Source: Pseudomonas synxantha (GTDB taxonomy: Bacteria; Pseudomonadota; Gammaproteobacteria; Pseudomonadales; Pseudomonadaceae). From it: a DNA stretch of 64,000 nt. Shown here piece by piece: positions 19,056-27,933 of the stretch. The translations under genes and the position numbers were made by a program. The notes beneath the pieces were generated by a model that was not told the DNA's origin, did not search any database, and saw only the letters and a list, made by a program, of their open reading frames with translations. The stretch is from contig NZ_LT629786.1 of assembly GCF_900105675.1 (NCBI RefSeq), positions 6,777,917 to 6,841,916 of the forward strand, written 5' to 3'. Each line of letters opens with the position of its first letter. The first letter of the stretch is position 1.

Positions 19056-19883
19056 TCAAGGCGCAAACGGCATCACCCGCTTGTGTTCAGTCTTGCGATA
19101 GGTCTCGCAGATAATCCTGAACGCCTCTTCACGCACGGGCTCACCGTGCAGGAACGCATCGATTTCGGCATAGGTCACCCCGTGTGACGCTTCGTCCGGC
19201 TTACCTGGCGACAGGTCCTCCAGGTCGGCGGTCGGGACTTTCTCCACCAACGATTCCGGCGCGCCAAAGTGCCGGGCAATCGCACGCACCTGGTTCTTCA
19301 CCAGCCCGCTCAATGGCGCCAGATCGCAGGCGCCATCGCCGAACTTGGTGAAAAAGCCCATTACCGCTTCCGCCGCGTGGTCGGTGCCGATCACCAGCCC
19401 ACCCGCCGCGCCGGCGATGGTGTACTGCGCCACCATGCGCATGCGCGCCTTGGTGTTGCCCAGCACGAAGTCGCGGGACACCGCTGCCTTGCCTTCAAAC
19501 GCTGCCACTTCATTGGCCAGGGCCTTCACCGCCGGGCCGATGTTGACGGTGTGGCGTTCGTCCGGCTCGATGAATTCCACCGAGGCCTGGGCGTCGTGTT
19601 CATCGAACTGGGTTTCGTAGGGCAGGCGCACGGCGATAAAACGATAAGACTCGTCGCCGCTGCTGGCACGCAGCTCCTGCACCGCCCGTTGGGCCAGCAG
19701 GCCGGCGGTCAGGGAGTCGACGCCGCCGCTGATGCCCAGTACCAGGGTTTTGAGCCCGGAATTGCGCAGGCAGTCCTGGATAAAGACTACGCGTCGGGCG
19801 ACCTCGGCTTCAAGGCTGGCCTGGTCGTTGAACGGCGCTTGGACCTTGAGCTGCTGCGCAATCTCACGCTGTACGGCTTGCAT
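19056..19883 (-). CDS. nadE: Ammonia-dependent NAD synthetase
   Basis: Makes NAD+ from nicotinate adenine dinucleotide, ATP and ammonia. The 275 aa protein lacks the N-terminal glutaminase domain, so it is the NH3-dependent type. The N-type ATP-pyrophosphatase loop is [14 protein letters not shown] at about residues 51-64. Substrate-binding stretches include [20 protein letters not shown] and [21 protein letters not shown] precedes the ATG. The gene begins three bases after the pncB stop, so nicotinate salvage and NAD completion form one operon. Confidence 0.96.
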   Translation of the reverse strand: MQAVQREIAQQLKVQAPFNDQASLEAEVARRVVFIQDCLRNSGLKTLVLGISGGVDSLTAGLLAQRAVQELRASSGDESYRFIAVRLPYETQFDEHDAQASVEFIEPDERHTVNIGPAVKALANEVAAFEGKAAVSRDFVLGNTKARMRMVAQYTIAGAAGGLVIGTDHAAEAVMGFFTKFGDGACDLAPLSGLVKNQVRAIARHFGAPESLVEKVPTADLEDLSPGKPDEASHGVTYAEIDAFLHGEPVREEAFRIICETYRKTEHKRVMPFAP

Positions 19884-19886
19884 GAT

Positions 19887-21101
19887 TCACTCCTTGCTGG
19901 AAAGGGCAGGTACTTTGAAAACGTGACGCAAATAGGCGACAAAATTCGGGTCGGTGCAATGGGTCTTGCCCGCTTCATCGGAGATCTTGGCGACGGGCTG
20001 GCCATTGCATGCGGTCATTTTTAGCACGATGCTCATCGGCTCCACCCCTGGAATATCGCAGGTCAGGTTGGTGCCGATGCCAAAGCTCACATTAATGCGG
20101 CCACGCAGCGCACGGAAAATCTCCAGGGCCTTGGGCAGCGTCAGGCTGTCGGAGAACACCAGAGTTTTGCTCATCGGTTCGATGCCAAGCTTGTGGTAGT
20201 GGGCGATGGCTTTTTCCGCCCACTGGATGGGGTCGCCGGAGTCATGGCGCAACCCGTCGAACAGCTTGGCAAAGTACAAATCAAAGTCGCCGAGGAAGGC
20301 GTCTGTGGTAATGCAGTCGGTCAGGGCAATACCCAGCAGGCCACGGTATTCACGCACCCAGCAATCGAGGGCGGCGATCTGGCTGTCGATCAGGCGCGGG
20401 CCGAGTTGCTGGTGGGCCATGATCCATTCGTGAGCCATGGTCCCCAAGGGCTTCATATCGAACTCGCGGGCCAGATGCACGTTGCTGGTGCCGACAAAAC
20501 GCCCAGGGAAATCGTGCTTGAGCACACTGACCACTTCCTCCTGCACGCGGTAGGAGAAGCGTCGGCGCGTACCGAAGTCGGCCACTTGCAGTTCCGAGAG
20601 CTCGTCGCTGCTGGCATTCGCCGTCAGCCAATCGAATTTGCGGTACAGCTGCTCGCGGGCCTGTTCGAGGATCACCGTCTGGTAGCGGTAGCGGTTACGC
20701 ACTTCGCTGACGATGGCCAGCATCGGCACTTCAAACAGGATCACATGCAGCCACGGCCCGCGCAGGCGGATAAACAACTCGCCGTTTTCGATACCGGTCT
20801 GCACGTAGCGCAGGTTGAAGCGGAACAGCCCGAGAAACCGCAGGAAGTCCGGCTTCATGAAGCTGATACGTTCAAGGAAACCCAACTGGTCGGGGCTCAG
20901 GCTCAGCTCGGCGAGGCGCTCGATCTGGTAGCGGATCTCCGCCAGGTACGGGCGCAGGTCTTCGCTGTTGCGGCAACGAAACTCCCATTCAACTTCCACA
21001 TTCGGGTAGTTGTGCAGCACCGCCTGCATCATGGTCAGCTTGTAGAAGTCGGTGTCGAGCAAGTTCTGCACGATGCGATCGGCAAACACACTCTCGCTCA
21101 T
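19887..21101 (-). CDS. pncB: Nicotinate phosphoribosyltransferase
   Basis: Converts nicotinate and PRPP to nicotinate mononucleotide with ATP stimulation, the entry step of the Preiss-Handler route. The 404 aa length is typical of the proteobacterial type. Signatures include [20 protein letters not shown] at the N terminus, [11 protein letters not shown], and [20 protein letters not shown], with the histidine that is phosphorylated during turnover. [10 protein letters not shown] lies near the phosphate-binding site. GGAG is present before the ATG. It is co-transcribed with nadE downstream. Confidence 0.97.
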   Translation of the reverse strand: MSESVFADRIVQNLLDTDFYKLTMMQAVLHNYPNVEVEWEFRCRNSEDLRPYLAEIRYQIERLAELSLSPDQLGFLERISFMKPDFLRFLGLFRFNLRYVQTGIENGELFIRLRGPWLHVILFEVPMLAIVSEVRNRYRYQTVILEQAREQLYRKFDWLTANASSDELSELQVADFGTRRRFSYRVQEEVVSVLKHDFPGRFVGTSNVHLAREFDMKPLGTMAHEWIMAHQQLGPRLIDSQIAALDCWVREYRGLLGIALTDCITTDAFLGDFDLYFAKLFDGLRHDSGDPIQWAEKAIAHYHKLGIEPMSKTLVFSDSLTLPKALEIFRALRGRINVSFGIGTNLTCDIPGVEPMSIVLKMTACNGQPVAKISDEAGKTHCTDPNFVAYLRHVFKVPALSSKE

Positions 21102-21224
21102 AACGGGAATCTCCAGACGGGTCGGCGATGAGGCGCCGGCCTTTACGCATAATTAAGTAAGGGGGCTAGTGGCGCATAGACCTGTGGGGTTTTGCCAGTG
21201 ATTTTTTTGGAATGACCACTGGCC

Positions 21225-21294
21225 CCATCGCAGGCAAGCCAGCTCCCACACTTGAAATGCATTCCAAATGTGGGAGCTGGCTTGCCTGCGATGG
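21225..21294. repeat. REP pair of a second family
   Basis: CCATCGCAGGCAAGCCAGCT at the left and GTGGGAGCTGGCTTGCCTGC at the right, with about 25 bases between. It shares the GTGGGAG...GGCTTGC frame with the other elements but has CTGG/TGCG in place of GGGG/CCCC. It lies between pncB and the LysR gene. Confidence 0.88.
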
Positions 21295-21316
21295 CGGTGG
21301 TGCAGCCAAAAAATAT

Positions 21317-22204
21317 CTAAACCTGTTCCATCATCCACTTCACAAAATCTCGCACTTTGGGCACTTCCGCCGAATGCTCGGGGTAGGCGAGGTAATAGGC
21401 ATCCTGGCTCGGCATTGCATGCTGCCAGGGAATCACCAGCTTGCCCTCGGCCAGTTCCTCTTCCACCAGAAAGCGCGGCAGCAACGCCACGCCACAACCC
21501 ACCTGCGCGGCGCGGATGCACATATAGAAGGTGTCGAAACGCGGCCCGTGGTAGCTGTGCTCGGTATGCAAGCCCTGGCTGGCAAACCAGTCATGCCAGC
21601 CCTGGGGCCGCGAGGCGTTTTGCAGCAGCACCAGCTCGCTCAGTCGCGTGGGGTCGGTGAAGGGCAGGGCGGGCAGGCTGTCGGGCGCACAGACAGGTAC
21701 CAGCTCTTCGCTGAACAGCTTCAAGCTCTCGGTACCGGGGCGTGCGCCCTGGCCGAAATAGAACGCCATATCGGCCTTGCCTTGCAGTAACTCGTCAGGT
21801 TCCTGCTCGTTGCACAGGTCCAGGTGAATCTGCGGGTGGCGCAGGCGCCAACCCTTGAGGCGCGGCACCAGCCAGCGCGCGCCGAAGGTGTAGGGCGTGG
21901 ATACCCGCAGCACTTCGGTCTCGCCGCCGTAGGAGCGCAGGTAATGGGTGGACATCTCCACCTGGGTGAGGATCTTGCGCACTTCCACCAAGTACAGATC
22001 ACCCGCCGGGGTCATCTGCAAGCGACGGCGTACCCGGCGAAACAGCAGGTGTTGCAGCAGCTCTTCCAACTGTGCCACCTGCTTGCTCACCGCGCTTTGC
22101 GTAAGATTCAGCTCTTCGGCTGCACGGGTAAAGCTCAGGTGGCGGGTGGCGGCTTCGAAACACTGCAGGGCGGTGATCGAGGGCAAATGTCTTTTGTTCA
22201 GCAC
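21317..22204 (-). CDS. LysR-family transcriptional regulator of the pipecolate locus
   Basis: A 295 aa DNA-binding regulator. The N-terminal winged helix-turn-helix reads LPSITALQCFEAATRHLSFT, then ELNLTQSAVSKQVAQLEELL. The remaining about 200 residues form the periplasmic-binding-like effector domain (TPYTFGARWLVPRLKGWR). The start is the GTG at 22204 (VLNKRHLPSI); the open frame upstream has no homology to the family. It is divergent from amaB with a 153-base shared region, so it most likely controls amaB and possibly amaA in response to pipecolate or a lysine catabolite. Confidence 0.88.
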   Translation of the reverse strand: MLNKRHLPSITALQCFEAATRHLSFTRAAEELNLTQSAVSKQVAQLEELLQHLLFRRVRRRLQMTPAGDLYLVEVRKILTQVEMSTHYLRSYGGETEVLRVSTPYTFGARWLVPRLKGWRLRHPQIHLDLCNEQEPDELLQGKADMAFYFGQGARPGTESLKLFSEELVPVCAPDSLPALPFTDPTRLSELVLLQNASRPQGWHDWFASQGLHTEHSYHGPRFDTFYMCIRAAQVGCGVALLPRFLVEEELAEGKLVIPWQHAMPSQDAYYLAYPEHSAEVPKVRDFVKWMMEQV

Positions 22205-22357
22205 GGCATGCCTCTTTTTATTCTTTGCATGAATAAACGGAATGATATCTCGCCTAATCGTCGTTTGTTGGCAAGTCTTGGGCCAGCTACAAATAAGCTC
22301 TGGATCGCCGTGTCGGTGGCGGCGCGAATTTTCTGTTTGAGATTGAAGGAGTGACCC

Positions 22358-23848
22358 ATGGTTGCCGCATTGCTTGATCGTCTCGGGGTAAACCCGGCGC
22401 TGTACCAATCGGGCAAGCAGCCCGTGCATTCGCCGATCGATGGTAGCCAGATCGGCAGTGTGCACTGGGAAGGCGCCGCCGAGGTGGAGCAACAGGTCAG
22501 TCGCGCCGAGCATGCATTCGAGGCCTGGCGCAAGGTGCCGGCGCCGCGACGCGGCGAGCTGGTACGCCAGTTTGGCGACGTGCTGCGCCAATACAAGGCC
22601 GACCTCGGCGAACTGGTGTCATGGGAAGCCGGCAAGATTACCCAGGAAGGCTTGGGCGAAGTGCAGGAGATGATCGACATCTGCGACTTCGCCGTCGGCC
22701 TGTCGCGCCAGCTGTATGGCTTGACCATCGCCTCCGAGCGCCCCGGCCACCATATGCGTGAAACCTGGCACCCGCTGGGCGTGGTCGGCGTGATCAGCGC
22801 CTTCAACTTTCCGGTGGCCGTGTGGGCGTGGAATACCACCCTGGCCCTGGTGTGCGGTAATGCGGTGATCTGGAAACCCTCGGAAAAGACCCCGCTCACC
22901 GCACTGGCCTGCCAGGCACTGTTCGAGCGCGTACTGAAAAAATTCGACGGTGCCCCCGAGTACCTCAGCCAGGTGATCATTGGCGGTCGCGACGCCGGCG
23001 CCGCGCTGGTGGATGACCCGCGCGTCGCCCTGATCAGTGCCACCGGCAGCACGCGCATGGGCCGCGAAGTGGCGCCGAAAGTCGCCGCCCGCTTCGCCCG
23101 CAGCATCCTCGAGTTGGGCGGCAACAACGCCATGATCCTCGGCCCGAGCGCCGACCTGGACATGGCCGTGCGCGCGATTCTGTTCAGCGCCGTCGGCACT
23201 GCCGGCCAGCGCTGCACCACCCTGCGCCGCCTGATTGCCCACGAGTCGGTCAAGGACGAAATTGTCACTCGCCTCAAAGCCGCCTACGCCAAGGTGCGCA
23301 TCGGCCACCCGCTGGAAGGCAACCTGATCGGCCCGCTGATCGACAAGCAGGGCTTCGACAACATGCAGGATGCCCTTGAGCAAGCCTTGAGCGAAGGCGG
23401 CAAGGTGTTCGGCGGCAAGCGCCAGCTGCAAGACCAATTCCCCAATGCCTATTACGTGTCACCGGCCATCGTGGAGATGCCCGAGCAGAGCGACGTGGTG
23501 TGTACCGAGACGTTCGCGCCGATTCTCTACGTGGTCGGTTACACCGATTTCGCCGAAGCCTTGCGCTTGAACAACGCCGTGCCCCAGGGCTTGTCGTCAT
23601 GCATCTTCACCACCGATGTGCGCGAAGCCGAACAATTCATGTCGGCCGTGGGCAGCGACTGCGGCATTGCCAACGTCAACATCGGCCCGAGCGGCGCGGA
23701 GATTGGTGGCGCGTTTGGCGGCGAGAAAGAGACCGGCGGTGGGCGTGAATCGGGGTCGGATGCATGGCGCGGGTATATGCGCCGGCAGACCAATACCGTG
23801 AACTATTCGCTGGAGTTGCCGTTGGCGCAGGGCATCACGTTCGACTAA
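22358..23848 (+). CDS. amaB: L-piperidine-6-carboxylate / aminoadipate-semialdehyde dehydrogenase
   Basis: NAD(P)-dependent aldehyde dehydrogenase of lysine breakdown via pipecolate. It oxidises alpha-aminoadipate semialdehyde, in equilibrium with piperidine-6-carboxylate, to alpha-aminoadipate. The 496 aa protein has the general-base segment ILELGGNNAMILGPSADLDM and the catalytic cysteine in GTAGQRCTTLRRL. Cofactor binding is in GVISAFNFPVAVWAWNTTLA and WKPSEKTPLT. The antiquitin (ALDH7) signature GPSGAEIGGAFGGEKETGGG is near the C terminus. The assignment is strengthened by amaA next door, although a REP pair separates the two. Confidence 0.9.
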   Translation: MVAALLDRLGVNPALYQSGKQPVHSPIDGSQIGSVHWEGAAEVEQQVSRAEHAFEAWRKVPAPRRGELVRQFGDVLRQYKADLGELVSWEAGKITQEGLGEVQEMIDICDFAVGLSRQLYGLTIASERPGHHMRETWHPLGVVGVISAFNFPVAVWAWNTTLALVCGNAVIWKPSEKTPLTALACQALFERVLKKFDGAPEYLSQVIIGGRDAGAALVDDPRVALISATGSTRMGREVAPKVAARFARSILELGGNNAMILGPSADLDMAVRAILFSAVGTAGQRCTTLRRLIAHESVKDEIVTRLKAAYAKVRIGHPLEGNLIGPLIDKQGFDNMQDALEQALSEGGKVFGGKRQLQDQFPNAYYVSPAIVEMPEQSDVVCTETFAPILYVVGYTDFAEALRLNNAVPQGLSSCIFTTDVREAEQFMSAVGSDCGIANVNIGPSGAEIGGAFGGEKETGGGRESGSDAWRGYMRRQTNTVNYSLELPLAQGITFD

Positions 23849-23873
23849 GTCCTCAAGTCCAAGTGAGGTCAAA

Positions 23874-23963
23874 ATGTGGGAGGGGGCTTGCCCCCGATGG
23901 CAGTGTGTCAGTCAAAAGATGTCCAACTGAACCACCACCATCGGGAGCAAGCCCCCTCCCACA
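23874..23963. repeat. REPIN, long-spacer form
   Basis: GTGGGAGGGGGCTTGCCCCC and ATCGGGAGCAAGCCCCCTCC with GTGTCAGTCA in the spacer, between amaB and amaA. Confidence 0.9.
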
Positions 23964-24020
23964 GTTGATCTCATTTACACATCAAGATTGTTGTCTGTTA
24001 GGTCTCATCGGAGTCTGGCA

Positions 24021-25304
24021 ATGGCACTACGCGAAACATGTTTATGGGAACACCTCACCCCTGGCCGGCCGGATCGTGCCGCGCTCAAGGGCGCGGTCAA
24101 GGTGGATGTATGCGTGATCGGCGCCGGCATCACCGGTTTGTCGGCGGCCATACATTTGCTGGAACAGGGCAAAAGCGTTGCCGTGCTTGAAGCACATCGC
24201 ACCGGCCATGGTGGCTCGGGGCGCAACGTCGGGCTGGTGAATGCCGGCATGTGGATTCCACCGGACGAGATCGAAGCCGGTTTCGGTACGGCGGTGGGCA
24301 GCCAGCTCAATCGCATGTTGGGCGCGGCGCCGTCCCTGGTGTTCGGCCTGGTCGACAAGTACCGCATCGATTGCCAATTGCGCCGCGAGGGCACTTTGCA
24401 CATGGCCCACAATGCCCGTGGCGAGGCGGATTTGCGCAGCCGTGAAGAGCAGTGGAAACGCCGTGGTGCGCCGGTTGAGTTACTGACCGGGCAAGCATGC
24501 GAGCAAGCCACGGGGACCAAGAAAATCGCTGCCGCGTTGCTGGATCGGCGCGCCGGCACCTTGAACCCCATGGCTTACACGACGGGCTTGGCGAATACCG
24601 CCGTGGGGCTGGGCGGGCAGCTGTTCGACCATTCCCCGGTCACCCAGCTGGAGCGCCAAGGTGCCGATTGGTCAGTGCAGACCGCCGAGGGCGCGGTGCA
24701 GGCCGCACAGGTGGTGATCGCCTCCAACGCCTATACCGAAGGCGAATGGACCGAGTTGCGGCGCAATTTCTTCCCCGGCTATTACTACCAAGTGGCGTCG
24801 GCACCGCTGACCGACGATGCCGCCCAGCAAATCCTTCCCGGCGGCCAGGGCTCATGGGACACGCGCCAGGTATTGAGTAGCATCCGTCGTGATGCCGATG
24901 GCCGCCTGTTGCTTGGCAGCCTGGGCAACGGCAACCAGAAACCAGCCTGGTTCCTCAAGGCGTGGGCTGATCGGGTGCAGCAGCACTACTTCCCCTACCT
25001 CAAATCGGTGCAGTGGGAATGCACCTGGACCGGTTGCATCGCCTTCACGCCAGACCATCTGATGCGCCTGTTCGAGCCGGCGCCAGGGCTGGTGGCGGTC
25101 ACCGGCTATAACGGCCGTGGCGTGACCACTGGCAGTGTGGTGGGCAAGGCGTTTGCCGACTATCTGTGTCACCAGGATCCCCAGGCCCTGCCGATCCCGT
25201 TTGCGCCCATGCAACCCTTGACGGGGGCAAGCCTGCGCAGCTGCTTGTATGAAGCTGGATTCTCGCTGTATCACGCCGGGCAATGCCTGAGGATCGTGAT
25301 CTGA
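24021..25304 (+). CDS. amaA: L-pipecolate oxidase (FAD-dependent)
   Basis: Flavoprotein of the DAO family that oxidises L-pipecolate to piperideine-6-carboxylate, feeding AmaB. The 427 aa protein has an N-terminal dinucleotide-binding fold (VCVIGAGITGLSAAIHLLEQ, with Gly-x-Gly-x2-Gly) at about residues 30-50. Family stretches GRNVGLVNAGMWIPPDE and VTGYNGRGVTTGSVVGKAFA follow. The start at 24021 gives MALRETCLWEHLTPG. The specific substrate is inferred from amaB and the LysR gene; otherwise it would be called a generic glycine/D-amino-acid-type oxidase. Confidence 0.85.
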   Translation: MALRETCLWEHLTPGRPDRAALKGAVKVDVCVIGAGITGLSAAIHLLEQGKSVAVLEAHRTGHGGSGRNVGLVNAGMWIPPDEIEAGFGTAVGSQLNRMLGAAPSLVFGLVDKYRIDCQLRREGTLHMAHNARGEADLRSREEQWKRRGAPVELLTGQACEQATGTKKIAAALLDRRAGTLNPMAYTTGLANTAVGLGGQLFDHSPVTQLERQGADWSVQTAEGAVQAAQVVIASNAYTEGEWTELRRNFFPGYYYQVASAPLTDDAAQQILPGGQGSWDTRQVLSSIRRDADGRLLLGSLGNGNQKPAWFLKAWADRVQQHYFPYLKSVQWECTWTGCIAFTPDHLMRLFEPAPGLVAVTGYNGRGVTTGSVVGKAFADYLCHQDPQALPIPFAPMQPLTGASLRSCLYEAGFSLYHAGQCLRIVI

Positions 25305-25678
25305 TCAGCGAAATACCTGTCAGAAGCCTGCATTTTCTTAGCAGGCTACCCATCTGTATTGGTGCAAGTCGTAGCAATCACGCACTGTAAATGTGCAGTT
25401 CCGTTACGCGCATTGTTACAGGTGTAGGAACTGTCGTTTATCCCTCTGGTTGCAGGTGCGACCTATCGAGGTTGTACTTTTTTGGCTGTCTGGTTGCACC
25501 TGTCGGTGCTAGACGGTTGCACGTCCTGGCAAAACGCGTCGAAACGCCTGTAATAACAATGACACCGTGTCTTTTTGAAGAATAAAAACGTAATGGCACG
25601 CGGCTTGCTCTGAGCTTTCATTGAAAAGTTTGAATGCAAGTTGTCGTGCCAAAAATCAAAAATATCGGAGCACCACTC
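25305..25678 (+). promoter_or_regulatory. Long leader of the ABC-transporter operon
   Basis: This 374-base gap has no gene. It contains three direct copies of GGTTGCA (25448, 25492, 25515). Two of these pair as GCAGGTGCGACC (25452-25463) with GGTTGCACCTGT (25492-25503), a 12-bp stem including two G-U pairs. There is also a dyad TGCACC-TGTC-GGTGCT (25495-25510) and a consensus sigma-54 promoter (25594-25609). The layout fits enhancer-activated transcription. Confidence 0.6.
25594..25609 (+). promoter_or_regulatory. Sigma-54 (RpoN) promoter
   Basis: TGGCACG-CGGC-TTGCT is an exact match to the -24/-12 consensus TGGCAC-N5-TTGCW, with GG and GC exactly 10 bases apart. It lies 70 bases before the ATG of the substrate-binding-protein gene, giving a predicted transcript start near 25620. 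Confidence 0.85.
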
Positions 25679-26815
25679 ATGTCCCAGACGTTTTACAAGA
25701 AAGGTTTTCTGGCCCTCGCCGTTGCAGCGGCGCTGGGTGTTTCTACGTTTGTTCAAGCCGATGTGAAGATTGGTGTGGCGGGCCCGATGACGGGTGCCAA
25801 CGCCGCTTTCGGTGAGCAGTACATGAAGGGTGCCCAGGCGGCAGCCGACGTTATCAACAAGGCCGGCGGCATCAACGGCGAGCAGATCAAGCTGATTGCC
25901 GGCGATGACGCCTGCGAACCCAAGCAAGCCGTGGCCGTGGCAAACCGCCTCGCGGACCAGGACAAAGTCATCGGCGTGGTCGGGCATTTCTGCTCCTCGA
26001 ACACTATTCCGGCATCCGAGGTCTACGACGAAGCCGGCATCATTGCCATCACCCCAGGTTCCACCAACCCCCAAGTCACCGAGCGCGGCCTGAGCGCCAT
26101 GTTCCGCATGTGCGGGCGTGACGACCAGCAAGGCATCGTCGCCGGCGACTACATCGTCGACGTGCTCAAGGGCAAGAAGGTCGCGGTGATCAACGACAAG
26201 GACACCTATGGCAAGGGCCTGGCCGACGCTACCGCTGCGCAGTTGACCAAGCGTGGCGTCAAGCCGGTGCTGGAAGAGGGCCTGACCCGTGGCGAGAAAG
26301 ACTTCAGCGCCCTGGTTACCAAGATCCGTTCCCTGGGCGCCGATGTCGTGTATTTCGGCGGCTTGCATCCGGAAGCCGGCCCGTTGGTGCGCCAGATCCG
26401 TGAAGCCGGTTTGAAAGACGTCAAGTTCATGTCCGATGACGGCGTGGTGACCGACGAACTGGTGGCGACTGCCGGTGGCGCGCAGTACGTCGATGGCGTG
26501 TACATGACCTTCGGCGCCGACCCGCGCCTGCTGCCGGACAGCAAGGCGGTGGTAGAGGAGTTCCGCAAAAACGGCACCGAGCCGGAAGGCTACACCCTGT
26601 ACGCCTACGCCTCGATCCAGGCCCTGGCTGCCGGCTTTAACGGTGCCAAGTCCAACAAGGGTGAAGACGCTGCCAAGTGGCTCAAGGCCAACCCGGTTAA
26701 AACCGTCATGGGCGAGAAAGCCTGGGATACCAAGGGCGACCTGAAAGTCTCTGACTACGTGGTTTACCAGTGGGACAAGGACGGCAAATACCATCAGTTG
26801 GAAAAGCAGAAGTAA
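25679..26815 (+). CDS. Branched-chain-amino-acid-type ABC transporter, periplasmic binding protein
   Basis: Periplasmic ligand-binding component of a HAAT-family importer. The 378 aa precursor has a signal peptide (KGFLALAVAAALGVSTFVQA) ending near residue 27. The mature protein shows DVKIGVAGPMTGANAAFGEQ, the disulfide pair in DDACEPKQAVA and GHFCSSNTIPAS, and the ligand loop ITPGSTNPQ. The ATG at 25679 has GGAG eight bases upstream. It is similar in design to BraC/LivJ but is likely a paralogue. Expression is probably from the sigma-54 promoter. The ligand is not certain; the adjacent amaBA locus allows lysine-related amino acids as well as branched-chain ones. Confidence 0.9.
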   Translation: MSQTFYKKGFLALAVAAALGVSTFVQADVKIGVAGPMTGANAAFGEQYMKGAQAAADVINKAGGINGEQIKLIAGDDACEPKQAVAVANRLADQDKVIGVVGHFCSSNTIPASEVYDEAGIIAITPGSTNPQVTERGLSAMFRMCGRDDQQGIVAGDYIVDVLKGKKVAVINDKDTYGKGLADATAAQLTKRGVKPVLEEGLTRGEKDFSALVTKIRSLGADVVYFGGLHPEAGPLVRQIREAGLKDVKFMSDDGVVTDELVATAGGAQYVDGVYMTFGADPRLLPDSKAVVEEFRKNGTEPEGYTLYAYASIQALAAGFNGAKSNKGEDAAKWLKANPVKTVMGEKAWDTKGDLKVSDYVVYQWDKDGKYHQLEKQK

Positions 26816-26835
26816 GCCTGAGCACCACAGTTCCA

Positions 26836-26926
26836 ATGTGGGAGGGGGCTTGCTCCCGATAGCGCAGTGTCAGCCAATACATGCATGACTGACCCACCGC
26901 AATCGGGAGCAAGCCCCCTCCCACAG
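26836..26926. repeat. REPIN, long-spacer form, inside the transporter operon
   Basis: GTGGGAGGGGGCTTGCTCCC and ATCGGGAGCAAGCCCCCTCC with CAGTGTCAGCC in the spacer. It separates the binding-protein gene from the permease genes. Such a hairpin could stabilise the upstream mRNA and favour a high binding-protein-to-permease ratio. Confidence 0.9.
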
Positions 26927-27016
26927 GAGAGTGGCGTTGTTATTGAGATCTGTTTTTTCCTCCAGAAGCGCCGCACACCCACTGGTGTGCAGGTGCTCAC
27001 CGCGTGAGATTGCGTT

Positions 27017-27931
27017 ATGGATGGTATTTTCCTGCAGCAACTGGTCAACGGCCTGACCCTCGGGTCGGTCTATGGCCTGATCGCCATCGGCTACACAATG
27101 GTCTATGGCATCATTGGCATGATCAACTTCGCCCACGGCGAGGTTTATATGATTTCCGCTTACCTCGCGGCGATCAGTCTGGCACTGCTGGCTTACTTCG
27201 GCATCGAATCCTTCCCGCTGCTCATTCTCGGCACCTTGATCTTCACCGTGGTCGTCACCGGCGTTTATGGTTGGGTCATTGAGCGTGTCGCCTATAAACC
27301 GTTGCGTAACTCCACCCGACTGGCTCCGCTGATCAGCGCCATCGGTATCTCACTGATCCTGCAGAACTACGCCCAGATCGCCCAGGGCGCCAAGCAACAA
27401 GGCATCCCGACCCTGCTGGCCGGCGCCTGGCGCGTCGATATCGGCACTGGCTTCGTGCAACTGACCTACACCAAAGTGTTCATCCTCGTGGCGGCGTTCG
27501 CCGGCATGGCTTTGCTCACCTACATCATCAAATACACCAAGCTCGGCCGCATGTGCCGTGCCACCCAGCAAGACCGCAAGATGGCCTCGATCCTGGGCAT
27601 CAACACCGACCGCGTGATCTCCTACGTGTTTGTCATCGGTGCTGCCATGGCTGCCCTGGCCGGTGTGCTCATCACGCTCAACTACGGCACCTTCGACTTC
27701 TACGCCGGCTTCATCATCGGCATCAAGGCATTTACCGCAGCGGTACTCGGCGGCATCGGCTCCCTGCCTGGGGCGATGCTCGGCGGGATCATCCTCGGTA
27801 TCTCCGAGTCGTTGTTCTCGGGGTTGATCAACTCTGACTACAAAGACGTGTTCAGTTTCTCCCTGCTGGTGGTGATTCTGATTTTCCGTCCCCAGGGCCT
27901 GCTTGGTCGCCCACTTGTGGCGAAGGTGTAA
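27017..27931 (+). CDS. livH: Branched-chain-type ABC transporter permease LivH
   Basis: Inner-membrane channel subunit of the importer. The 304 aa protein begins MDGIFLQQLVNGLTLGSVYG and has about eight membrane helices. The family motif GMINFAHGEVYMISAYLA is at about residues 34-51, and the ATPase-contacting loop GRMCRATQQDRKMASILGIN is near residue 180. It is the first of four tightly packed genes; the LivM gene starts two bases after its stop. The symbol follows family usage, and the substrate may differ from the E. coli LIV system. Confidence 0.9.
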   Translation: MDGIFLQQLVNGLTLGSVYGLIAIGYTMVYGIIGMINFAHGEVYMISAYLAAISLALLAYFGIESFPLLILGTLIFTVVVTGVYGWVIERVAYKPLRNSTRLAPLISAIGISLILQNYAQIAQGAKQQGIPTLLAGAWRVDIGTGFVQLTYTKVFILVAAFAGMALLTYIIKYTKLGRMCRATQQDRKMASILGINTDRVISYVFVIGAAMAALAGVLITLNYGTFDFYAGFIIGIKAFTAAVLGGIGSLPGAMLGGIILGISESLFSGLINSDYKDVFSFSLLVVILIFRPQGLLGRPLVAKV

Positions 27932-27933
27932 AC

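Noticed and set aside
25495..25510. A canonical NtrC site
   Set aside because: TGCACC-TGTC-GGTGCT has four bases in the middle, while NtrC sites have five, so I report it as a dyad without naming the activator.
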